Source: SIG299 sp964541485 (lineage in GTDB: Bacteria > Bacillota > Clostridia > Lachnospirales > Lachnospiraceae). From it: a stretch of 8,382 nt of DNA. This document shows, in pieces, positions 1-5,793 of this stretch. Both the position numbers and the translations under genes were made by a program. The notes under the pieces are model-generated. The model did not search any database. It had not been told where the DNA came from and saw only the letters and a list, made by a program, of their open reading frames with translations. The stretch covers positions 1 through 8,382 of the forward strand of contig CAZIQL010000084.1 in NCBI GenBank assembly GCA_964541485.1, written 5' to 3'. Each line of letters begins with the position of its first letter. Position 1 is the stretch's first letter.

Positions 1-628
1 TGGATAAGTCTTTCACCTGATTTGCGACGATGGCAAAACCGCGTCCGGCTTCTCCGGCACGGGCTGCTTCAATCGAAGCGTTCAAAGCAAGAAGGTTACT
101 TTGGTTTGCTAACTTCTTGACCATATCAATAATTTCAGAAATCTGGGCAATTTTTGCATTGAATTCTTCTACCTTGGCATGAATGCCGCGGATTTCATTG
201 ACGGAGTCTGCAACGGCAGAAATGGTTTCGCCCATATTGGCAACGCTGGTCGTGGAAACCTCGATGGCTGCCTGTGCATCCTCTCTGATGTGACCCACTT
301 CATCGGAAATTTCCTGGATGGAAACCTCTAAATCTTTACTGGATAAGGTCATTGCCTGGATGGAAGCCGTCTGCGCTGTAACTTCTTCTACCATTTCCTT
401 GACACAGGAATTATCTCCAATGTGTTCCATGGACTCGTTCATACGCATGACGTAGTTGTTGTTGGACTTTTTCAAAGCCGCAATCATTTCGTTAAGCTTT
501 TCTGCCACCTGTCCGTCAGTAAACTGCGCGGTGTCAATTGCAGCATAGTTGCCCTCCATAATCTGCTGCATGGCAGAAAGGAGCAGCTGCTTGTCATTGG
601 ATGTTTCGATTGTTTTTTTCTTGAACAT
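1..628 (-). CDS. Methyl-accepting chemotaxis protein, soluble type (5' part, cut by window edge)
   Basis: This is the N-terminal 209 codons of a chemoreceptor; the reading frame is open to base 1 and the 3' end lies outside the window. Residues about 178-209 match the highly conserved cytoplasmic hairpin tip of methyl-accepting chemotaxis proteins (NLLALNASIEAARAGE followed by GRGFAIVANQV), the part that docks CheA and CheW. The preceding residues, about 75-175, are an amphipathic heptad-rich helix typical of the signalling coiled coil. The N-terminus (MFKKKTIETSNDKQ) has no signal peptide, membrane helix or periplasmic sensor domain, so the receptor should be cytosolic. Its input is unknown; residues about 15-70 are helical and match no sensor domain I recognise. 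The ATG at 628 has an AGAGGAAA ribosome binding site just upstream. It starts 20 bases after the DUF402 gene stop, so co-transcription is likely. The family call is secure; the ligand cannot be inferred. Confidence 0.93.
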   Translation of the reverse strand, partial: MFKKKTIETSNDKQLLLSAMQQIMEGNYAAIDTAQFTDGQVAEKLNEMIAALKKSNNNYVMRMNESMEHIGDNSCVKEMVEEVTAQTASIQAMTLSSKDLEVSIQEISDEVGHIREDAQAAIEVSTTSVANMGETISAVADSVNEIRGIHAKVEEFNAKIAQISEIIDMVKKLANQSNLLALNASIEAARAGEAGRGFAIVANQVKDLS

Positions 629-648
629 AAAATTTCCTCTTTCCCGTT

Positions 649-1131
649 TTATTTTGTTTCGATATATGGAGCCAAACATGCTGTCAATTTTTCGAATTCG
701 CCATGGCGGATAATGCGGAGCAGACGGTCTGCAGTCCGCATTGCCAGAGTTAATTGTTCTGCAGTGATAAGTTTCTTCTCATATGCATCGGCTGCTTCGT
801 CAAGGTCTACCACATGAACCGAGCCGTCCGCTTCGATAATAACGTCAATGAGCAAGTCGGAAAAGGTAACATTATTGCCGTCTATGGTCTCACAGATAAT
901 ATCGCAGTACCACCGTGTAAATGAGCCGTCTTCCCCGTAGAAACGGCTGATTTTGTAGCCGTCCTTCCGATAATATACCGAAAGCCCCGAAGCGAGGTCG
1001 GGCCGTGGGCGGAAGCTGTCCCAGGAAGTAATAACAATGTCGTCATCCAGATACAAAATCCGATCGTTTTTCAGCGACTTTACTTCGTTTGGGATAAAGC
1101 GTTTGCGATACAAATTAATCTTTGTGTCCAT
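649..1131 (-). CDS. DUF402 family protein (putative nucleoside phosphatase-like fold)
   Basis: A 160-residue soluble protein of the DUF402 family. Visible signature: an aromatic WYCDI strand (residues 74-78), then acidic positions Asp92 and Asp96 in a DLLIDV strand, a turn ADG (101-103), and VDLDEA (108-113) leading into a C-terminal helix. This arrangement resembles Staphylococcus aureus Ntdp and Streptomyces SC4828, in which clustered Asp/Glu residues bind divalent metal and the proteins hydrolyse nucleoside di- or triphosphates. The family is diverse and also includes RNA-associated members, so the activity here is inference. I prefer the ATG at 1131: an AAAGGA ribosome binding site at 1142-1147 sits at good spacing, whereas the in-frame TTG at 1137 would be only a few bases from it. 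The gene lies downstream of trkH and upstream of the chemoreceptor gene; neither neighbour explains its role. Confidence 0.85.
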   Translation of the reverse strand: MDTKINLYRKRFIPNEVKSLKNDRILYLDDDIVITSWDSFRPRPDLASGLSVYYRKDGYKISRFYGEDGSFTRWYCDIICETIDGNNVTFSDLLIDVIIEADGSVHVVDLDEAADAYEKKLITAEQLTLAMRTADRLLRIIRHGEFEKLTACLAPYIETK

Positions 1132-1164
1132 GGGCAATCATCCTTTCCGTTTACGCCTTTTCTT

Positions 1165-1173
1165 AGTATATCA
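1165..1173 (-). promoter_or_regulatory. Possible extended -10 promoter for the DUF402/chemoreceptor genes
   Basis: Read on the minus strand, TGATATACT is an extended -10 element (TG, one base, then TATACT, five of six matches to TATAAT). It places a transcript start about 25 bases before the DUF402 ATG. The -35 region (near TAGCTT, overlapping the end of trkH) is poor, so this is only a candidate. Confidence 0.4.
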
Positions 1174-1174
1174 C

Positions 1175-1199
1175 AATAGCTGAAAAAAAGCTATTTTTT
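1175..1199 (+). terminator. Weak hairpin plus T-run, plus-strand orientation, at the trkH stop
   Basis: AATAGCT (1175-1181) and AGCTATT (1189-1195) form a 7-bp stem with a 7-base loop, followed by a run of T to 1199. It reads as a Rho-independent terminator only on the plus strand, opposite to every gene around it; on the minus strand no T-run follows the stem. It overlaps the trkH stop codon. The stem is AT-rich and weak. It could stop antisense transcripts, serve as a stable 3' end for trkH mRNA, or be chance. Confidence 0.3.
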
Positions 1200-2630
1200 C
1201 CATGTGGATGGATAGAACAACAATAGCATTGGGAAAAGCTCAAGTCGGCCTGCCAGCATGTCAAACATCATGACATACTTAGAGAGCGTAGAGAACTCGG
1301 AGAAGTTTCCCATCGGCCCGACCATGTTAAGACCCGGCCCAATATTATTCAGAGTAGCGGTAACTGCCGTAAAATTCGTTGTCGTGTCAAATCCATCCAG
1401 GGAAATCAAAAGGAAGGATGCGATAAAAACAATACTATAAGTCATTAAAAGAACATTGCAGGAATGTGCCTGCGTGTGCGGAATTTCCTTGCCGTCCATT
1501 TTAATGACATGGACGCGGCGAGGATGAATCTGCTGTGTCAGTTCTTTTTTAATCTGCTTTAACCAAATCATAATGCGGGATACCTTAAGGCCGCCACCCG
1601 TAGAACCTGCACAGGCACCGACAAACATGAGACAGATCAGCAGCCCCCTGGAAAATTCCGGCCAAAGGTTAAAGTCGGTTGTGGCAAAGCCGGCGGTTGT
1701 CATGACAGAAGCTACCTGAAAGGTAACATGCAAAAGTCCTTCGCCTGCGCCGTACCCGGTGGAAAGTAAGTTGATGAAAATAAGGCCAACCCAGATGGCA
1801 TAAATGGAAAAGTACCAGCGGACTTCTTCCATTTTGAAGGCATCACGGATTTTTCCGACCAGGCAGTAATAATAGAAGGTAAAGTTGACACCAAATAACA
1901 TTAAAAATATGGTGATAACCACCTGAATATACGGAGAGTATCCGGCAATGCTGTCATTTTTAATGCCGAAACCGCCGGTGCCGGCAGTTGCAAAGGCGTG
2001 ACAACTGGCTTCAAAGAGAGACATGCCACCAAGGAGCAGCAAAATCAACTCGACCAAAGTCATCACAAAATAAATGGCATACAGAATAAAAGCGGTCTGC
2101 TGCATCTTTGGCACCAGCTTGCTGACACTTGGCCCCGGAGATTCTGCTTTTAACAAATTCATGGTGGAGCCGCCAGTCATCGGCAGGATGGCAAGAATAA
2201 ACACAAGCACACCCATACCGCCAATCCAGTTGCTAAAGCACCGGAAAAACAGATTGCTGTGCGAGAGTGCCTCGACATCGGTCAAAATGCTGGAACCGGT
2301 GGTGGTATAGCCGGAGATGATTTCAAACAAGGCATCTGTATAGGATGGAATATCACCGTTTAATACAAAGGGAATTGCGCCGGTCAGACTGAGAAAAATC
2401 CAGCTCAGTGCAACAGCGACAAAGCCCTCTTTGGCATAAAATGTAGTGCTTTTTGTTTTGATGCGGCGCAGAAGAAATCCTACCAGCGAGCATGCCAGCG
2501 AGATGATAAGATAAACCGCGGCATCAAAATGTTCTTTATAAATGACCCCGACCAGACAGGGCGGCAACATGAAAATGCCCTGCAGACTGAAAACCCAGCC
2601 GAGAATTTTTGCAATAATACGATAATTCAT
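1191..2630 (-). CDS. trkH: Trk-type potassium uptake protein, membrane pore subunit TrkH
   Basis: The membrane-embedded K+ translocating subunit of a Trk/Ktr system, 479 residues, close to the usual family length. It shows the four pore-loop repeats of the family, each with its filter glycine: TTTGSS (residues 109-114), TAGTGGFG (215-222), TTAGF (311-315) and NNIGPG (428-433). The conserved AGSTGGGLKVSR stretch (about 341-352) and the C-terminal GRLELFP...PSTWKK ending are also typical. Hydrophobic helices fill the rest. The ATG at 2630 is chosen because GGAAAGG (2639-2645) lies 8 bases upstream and because family members start with MNYR-like sequence; a longer version from GTG at 2663 would overlap trkA and adds 11 residues that look like leader sequence. 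It lies 25 bases after trkA, so the two form an operon. All four filter glycines are present, so it should be functional. Confidence 0.96.
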   Translation of the reverse strand: MNYRIIAKILGWVFSLQGIFMLPPCLVGVIYKEHFDAAVYLIISLACSLVGFLLRRIKTKSTTFYAKEGFVAVALSWIFLSLTGAIPFVLNGDIPSYTDALFEIISGYTTTGSSILTDVEALSHSNLFFRCFSNWIGGMGVLVFILAILPMTGGSTMNLLKAESPGPSVSKLVPKMQQTAFILYAIYFVMTLVELILLLLGGMSLFEASCHAFATAGTGGFGIKNDSIAGYSPYIQVVITIFLMLFGVNFTFYYYCLVGKIRDAFKMEEVRWYFSIYAIWVGLIFINLLSTGYGAGEGLLHVTFQVASVMTTAGFATTDFNLWPEFSRGLLICLMFVGACAGSTGGGLKVSRIMIWLKQIKKELTQQIHPRRVHVIKMDGKEIPHTQAHSCNVLLMTYSIVFIASFLLISLDGFDTTTNFTAVTATLNNIGPGLNMVGPMGNFSEFSTLSKYVMMFDMLAGRLELFPMLLLFYPSTWKK

Positions 2631-2655
2631 AGCATACGCCTTTCCAAAACGTAAT

Positions 2656-4020
2656 TTATTCACTTAAGATATCTGAGAGGTCATCCAGACCCTTGTGGGT
2701 GGTTACAACGATAACAGTATCACCGAGTTCAATGGTATCGCGACCGGACGGGGTGATGATTTTTTTGCCGCGGACGATACAACAGATTAAAAGGTTTTTC
2801 TTTAAGGAAAGGTTGAGCAACGGAATACCAATAACAGGACTGTTTTCACTGACGTGGAATTCCAGAGCTTCTACTTTGTTATCCATGAAACGGTAGAGCG
2901 CCTCTACCTTGCTGCCGTAGGAATTGCTTAAGGAACGGACATATTGCAGGATGTATTCGGTGGTTGTGTTACGTGCCGAAACAATACTTCCGATAGGAAG
3001 CTCTTCGATAATGTCATCCTGTGCCATTTTGCTGATTTTCGTGATTCTCTTACAGACAGGAGCCATTTTGTTGGCATACAGGGAGAGGAATACATTGGTT
3101 TCATCTACCGTGGTCAGAGCCACAAAGGCATCCATTTTGGTAAGTCCCTCTTCCAGAAGGTCTTCGTGTACGGTGGCATCTGCATTGATAATCATGGCTT
3201 TTGGAAGGGTAAGACTTAATATGCGTGCACGTTCCCGGTCTTTTTCCACGATTTTGACCTGAACATTGGACTTTTCCAAAATCTGTGCGAGGTAGAATGC
3301 AATGGTACCGCCGCCTGCAATCATGACGTTGTTTACCTCGCCGATGGTAGCCAGTTTGCTCTCTTTATAAAAGGAAGGAATTCTGCGCCTTGGCATAATG
3401 ACGGAAATGGTATCACCCGCGCGAAGCACGCTGTTACCATTTGGGATAATAACTTCGTGGTCGTGCTCCAGAATGCAGATGAGGATTTCGTGATTAAACT
3501 TTTTGGAAAATTCCATAACCTTCATTTCGTGAAGCGGGGAATTTTCTGAAATTGCCACACGGAGCAAATCCACACGACCCTTTGCAAAGGAGTCAATCTC
3601 CATGGCATCCGGCACCTGAATGAGTCTTGCAATTTCCTGTGCGGCAGCATGCTCCGGGTTGATAATCAGGGAGATGCCGGTGCAGGATTTTAAGTAGTCA
3701 ATTTCAGGGAAATATTCCGGATTGCGCACACGCGCAATGGTACGGCAGTTACCCGCTTTTTTTGCAATCAGGCAGCTTAAGATGTTGACTTCATCTTCGC
3801 TGGTGACGGCAATTAAGATATCCGCGGTTTCAATGCCTGCTTCCTGTTGTGCAAGGAAGCTTGTCCCATTTCCGATCAGAACCTGAATGTCTAAATTATC
3901 TATGGCAGGCTGCAAACGCTCTGCGTTTTTATCAATTAAAGTAATTTCATGCCCCTCTTCGTATAACTGTTGGGAAAGTGCGTAACCTACTTTACCACAG
4001 CCGACGATAATTATTTTCAT
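2656..4020 (-). CDS. trkA: Trk system potassium uptake regulatory protein TrkA
   Basis: The cytosolic nucleotide-binding subunit that gates the TrkH pore, 454 residues, the normal size for a double-RCK TrkA. Domain order: first RCK/TrkA_N Rossmann domain with GCGKVG (residues 7-12) and the ribose-binding Asp30; first TrkA_C domain about 140-215 (LLRVAISENSPL, then RAGDTISVIMP); second Rossmann domain with GGGTIA (236-241) and an acidic Glu259 at the end of the second strand; second TrkA_C domain about 370-454, ending in ELGDTVIVVTT. The ATG at 4020 follows a strong GGAGG ribosome binding site and opens directly on the first beta strand. It is the first gene of a trkA-trkH operon, divergent from the ATP synthase operon. 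One oddity: the second Rossmann motif has Ala at position 241 in place of the last glycine, which may weaken nucleotide binding there. Confidence 0.97.
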   Translation of the reverse strand: MKIIIVGCGKVGYALSQQLYEEGHEITLIDKNAERLQPAIDNLDIQVLIGNGTSFLAQQEAGIETADILIAVTSEDEVNILSCLIAKKAGNCRTIARVRNPEYFPEIDYLKSCTGISLIINPEHAAAQEIARLIQVPDAMEIDSFAKGRVDLLRVAISENSPLHEMKVMEFSKKFNHEILICILEHDHEVIIPNGNSVLRAGDTISVIMPRRRIPSFYKESKLATIGEVNNVMIAGGGTIAFYLAQILEKSNVQVKIVEKDRERARILSLTLPKAMIINADATVHEDLLEEGLTKMDAFVALTTVDETNVFLSLYANKMAPVCKRITKISKMAQDDIIEELPIGSIVSARNTTTEYILQYVRSLSNSYGSKVEALYRFMDNKVEALEFHVSENSPVIGIPLLNLSLKKNLLICCIVRGKKIITPSGRDTIELGDTVIVVTTHKGLDDLSDILSE

Positions 4021-4061
4021 AAATACCTCCGATGGCTCTTAAAAAAATTATAGACACAACT

Positions 4062-4090
4062 ATTTTACCACGAACAATAAAAACTGTCAC
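4062..4090 (-). promoter_or_regulatory. Sigma-A-type promoter of trkA-trkH
   Basis: On the minus strand a -35 GTGACA (plus coordinates 4085-4090) is separated by exactly 17 bases from a -10 TAAAAT (4062-4067), and TG one base before the -10 makes it an extended -10. Transcription would begin near 4055, about 35 bases before the trkA ATG. A second hexamer, a perfect TATAAT at 4047-4052, lacks a good -35 and is less likely. Confidence 0.65.
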
Positions 4091-4093
4091 TAG

Positions 4094-4154
4094 GGAAGAT
4101 AGAAAAGAAAGAGTAAATAAATTTTGTCCGGAATCAAAAAAACTTCTATCTTTC
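4094..4154. repeat. Inverted repeat between the two divergent promoters
   Basis: An arm at 4094-4104 (GGAAGATAGAA) is matched by its inverted copy at 4144-4154 (TTCTATCTTTC): nine consecutive perfect pairs, then a G-T wobble, then a G-C pair, with a 39-base spacer. It lies just upstream of the trkA -35 and overlaps the expected -35 zone of the atp promoter. It could be a two-site operator or a coincidence in AT-rich DNA. Confidence 0.35.
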
Positions 4155-4173
4155 GGAAAAAAAGTGTGATAAT
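4144..4173 (+). promoter_or_regulatory. Probable extended -10 promoter of the ATP synthase operon
   Basis: TGTGATAAT (4165-4173) fits an extended -10 (TG, one base, GATAAT, five of six to TATAAT). The only -35 candidate is TTCTAT at 4144-4149, with an 18-base spacer and a poor match, which is acceptable for extended -10 promoters. The transcript would start near 4180, about 25 bases before the first ATG of the operon. No other good promoter was seen between here and atpA. Confidence 0.5.
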
Positions 4174-4205
4174 ATATGAATGTTAGGGAGAAGGAGACAG
4201 ACAAA

Positions 4206-4532
4206 ATGAAGAAGGGAATAGTAAAAAGTCTTATGATGATATCCCAAATCAGTATTTCTATGCTGGTTCCGATTTTTCTGTGCCTGTTTCTGGGAATTTT
4301 TCTAAACGATCTTTGTTCCACGGTATATTTTGTTCCGATCTTTCTGGTACTTGGCATCGGAGCATCGTTGCGGAATGTTTACGTAATGACAAAAAGCTTT
4401 TATGCAAAGGACAAAAAGCGAGAAGACGAAGAGCTTGCCTATATCGAAAACTTAAAAAAGGCAGGGGAGAGAAATCGCGAGAAGAGAGAATTGCGGGAAC
4501 AAAAGGAAGAAGAAAAGAATAAAATGCAATAG
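4206..4532 (+). CDS. AtpZ/AtpI-family small membrane protein, first gene of atp operon
   Basis: A 108-residue protein with two hydrophobic helices (about residues 9-33 and 39-61) joined by a tight turn with Asp35, then a highly charged Lys/Glu/Arg tail (about 66-108) predicted as a cytosolic helix or coiled coil. The pattern LGIFLND, then LVLGIGASLRNVY, matches the two-helix AtpZ-type (F0F1-ATPase subunit, putative Ca2+/Mg2+ transporter) proteins at the head of many Gram-positive atp operons. In alkaliphilic Bacillus, AtpZ has been linked to Mg2+ supply for the synthase. The start at 4206 is chosen over an upstream in-frame ATG at 4176 because AAGGAG lies just before 4206, while 4176 sits on the promoter and lacks a ribosome binding site. 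The stop is 23 bases before the next gene. Family assignment is good; molecular role is inferred. Confidence 0.78.
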   Translation: MKKGIVKSLMMISQISISMLVPIFLCLFLGIFLNDLCSTVYFVPIFLVLGIGASLRNVYVMTKSFYAKDKKREDEELAYIENLKKAGERNREKRELREQKEEEKNKMQ

Positions 4533-4555
4533 AAAGTCTGAATTGGAGTGACAGC

Positions 4556-4966
4556 ATGCAGGAAGATAATTATCTGACAGGGAGACAAACACGAAAAGAA
4601 TTGTGGATAGGAGTTGTTCTTTTTGTTCTTGTGTTTATGCTGGGGAATTTGCTGGCAGAAAATAAGCTTGCATATACGCTTGGCCTCTTGCTTGGCGGAG
4701 GAGTGGCAATCGGGCTGGTAGGACATATGCACAGCTCCATAGAACGGGCATTATTATATGATGAAGAAACTGCAAAGAAAAAGGTGAAACTAAGCTCGGT
4801 TCTCCGTATGTTTATTATGGCGGCGGCTTTGGCGGTTGCGGCACTTTTACCGGAATATTTTTCCGTGCTTGGTGCGTTTCTTGGAATTTTGAGTTTGAAG
4901 TTTTCGGCTTACTTACAGCCGTTAACCCATAAAGTGTTTTTAAAATTTATAATCAAAGGAAGGTGA
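4556..4966 (+). CDS. atpI: ATP synthase subunit I (AtpI/UncI-like c-ring assembly protein)
   Basis: A 136-residue integral membrane protein with four predicted helices: residues about 16-34, 38-58, 82-100 and 103-120. A short basic N-terminus and a charged loop (about 66-80, RALLYDEETAKKKVK) lie between the helix pairs. Size, topology and position immediately before subunit a fit the ATP synthase I family. In Na+-dependent enzymes such as that of Propionigenium modestum, UncI assists assembly of the c-ring, a likely role here given the Na+-type c subunit encoded downstream. The ATG at 4556 has TTGGAG at good spacing. Its TGA stop ends 4 bases before the atpB GTG and is embedded in the atpB ribosome binding site, so translation of the two is probably coupled. 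This family diverges fast, so the call leans partly on context. Confidence 0.8.
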   Translation: MQEDNYLTGRQTRKELWIGVVLFVLVFMLGNLLAENKLAYTLGLLLGGGVAIGLVGHMHSSIERALLYDEETAKKKVKLSSVLRMFIMAAALAVAALLPEYFSVLGAFLGILSLKFSAYLQPLTHKVFLKFIIKGR

Positions 4967-4970
4967 GAAA

Positions 4971-5729
4971 GTGGGACCAGGAAGTGTCTTTCGAACAGGC
5001 ATATTGGCAGCTGCCGGCGATGATATCACATTCGGCGTAGATGGTTTGTTTAAATATGAACTGTTTGGACAGGAACTATGGATTACAAACACGCATGTCA
5101 GTCTGCTTTTGGTAGTACTGACGCTGACGATACTTGCTATTTTTGCAAATCGTGCAATCCGCAAGGCAGATCCAAACGAAGTGCCGGGAACGTTCCTCAA
5201 TATCGTTGAATACCTGGTTGAAATGGTGGACAACCTGACAAAGGCCAACATGGGTGCAACACACGGATGGAAATTTGCAAATTACATCGGAACGTTGTTT
5301 GCTTTTCTGCTGGTTGCAAACTTGTCCGGATTGTTCGGTCTTAGACCTCCTACAGCGGATTATGGTGTAACGCTCGGACTTGCACTCATTACATTTGTGC
5401 TGATTCATTACAACGGATTTAAGTATGAAAAAGCAGGACATGTAACGAAGCTGTTTCAGCCGGTGCTTCTGACACCGATTAACATCATCGGTGAAATTGC
5501 GACACCAATGTCCATGTCATTGCGTTTGTTCGGTAATATTTTATCCGGTACCGTAATGATGGGCTTGCTGTACGGGCTGCTTCCAAAACTGCTACAGTTT
5601 TTCATCTGGCCGATTTTCGGTGGATTACATGCATACTTTGATGTGTTCTCCGGCGCAATTCAGTCGTATGTATTCTGTATGCTGACAATGGTATTCATTG
5701 CTCAGAACTTTGGAGAAGAGGATGCCTAG
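4971..5729 (+). CDS. atpB: F-type ATP synthase subunit a
   Basis: Subunit a (252 residues) forms the stationary half of the ion path in the membrane Fo sector. The hallmark SMSLRLFGNILSG (residues 181-193) contains the essential Arg185, equivalent to E. coli aArg210. The last helix has IQSYVFCMLTMVF with Gln231, equivalent to Gln252. Five to six hydrophobic helices are evident, including 43-60, 105-122, 134-147, 166-200 and 225-245. Relative to E. coli, the Glu219 position is Thr194 and the His245 position is Asp224, so the acidic group sits on the other helix; such swaps occur across the family. The start is GTG at 4971, with GGAAGGTGA just upstream overlapping the atpI stop. No ATG lies in frame nearby that would keep the N-terminus. 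A short hairpin covers its stop codon. Confidence 0.97.
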   Translation: MGPGSVFRTGILAAAGDDITFGVDGLFKYELFGQELWITNTHVSLLLVVLTLTILAIFANRAIRKADPNEVPGTFLNIVEYLVEMVDNLTKANMGATHGWKFANYIGTLFAFLLVANLSGLFGLRPPTADYGVTLGLALITFVLIHYNGFKYEKAGHVTKLFQPVLLTPINIIGEIATPMSMSLRLFGNILSGTVMMGLLYGLLPKLLQFFIWPIFGGLHAYFDVFSGAIQSYVFCMLTMVFIAQNFGEEDA

Positions 5730-5738
5730 GCTTAGGCA
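5723..5738 (+). promoter_or_regulatory. Hairpin over the atpB stop codon
   Basis: TGCCTA (5723-5728) pairs with TAGGCA (5733-5738) around a GGCT tetraloop; the atpB TAG stop (5727-5729) lies in the 5' arm and loop. An A-rich stretch follows rather than a T-run, so it is not an intrinsic terminator. It may mark an mRNA processing or stability boundary between atpB and atpE. Confidence 0.4.
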
Positions 5739-5757
5739 AAAAGTAGTAAAAAAATGA

Positions 5758-5785
5758 TTTGTCGGAAAAGACAAAGAAATGGAGG
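5758..5785 (+). promoter_or_regulatory. Hairpin and strong ribosome binding site leading atpE
   Basis: TTTGTC (5758-5763) pairs with GACAAA (5770-5775) around a GGAAAA loop. Six bases later begins GGAGG (5781-5785), 8 bases before the atpE ATG at 5794. The ribosome binding site itself stays unpaired. This arrangement suits strong translation of subunit c, needed in many copies per enzyme, and recalls the translational enhancer before atpE in E. coli. Confidence 0.45.
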
Positions 5786-5793
5786 ATTTATTT

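Noticed and set aside
661..687. Possible separate promoter for the chemoreceptor gene inside the DUF402 3' end (TTGACA at 682-687 on the minus strand)
   Set aside because: The -35 is perfect, but the best -10 (TATATC) is only 15 bases away and matches four of six; too weak to list. No flagellar sigma-28 type motif was seen either.
422..817. 131-residue plus-strand open frame across the chemoreceptor/DUF402 junction
   Set aside because: Antisense to two well-supported minus-strand genes; low-complexity Ser/Val-rich translation, no ribosome binding site and no recognisable family.
2631..2663. Longer trkH start at GTG 2663
   Set aside because: It would overlap the end of trkA, and the good GGAAAGG site lies inside the extension, positioned for the ATG at 2630.
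4122..4139. TTTTG-TCCGGAAT-CAAAA imperfect palindrome as a repressor operator
   Set aside because: The TCCGGA core and the outer arms have different centres, so the symmetry is broken; no known operator consensus is matched.
4176..4205. Upstream ATG extension of the first atp gene
   Set aside because: The ATG abuts the -10 element and has no ribosome binding site, whereas the AAGGAG site precedes 4206.
3992..4357. 121-residue minus-strand frame crossing the trkA-atp intergenic region
   Set aside because: It overlaps both promoters, the trkA start and the first atp gene on the opposite strand; hydrophobic composition is the shadow of the atpZ-like membrane gene.
5779..5793. Upstream ATG extension of atpE
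   Set aside because: The extra five codons consist of the GGAGG ribosome binding site itself, and the shorter protein matches the family N-terminus and numbering exactly.
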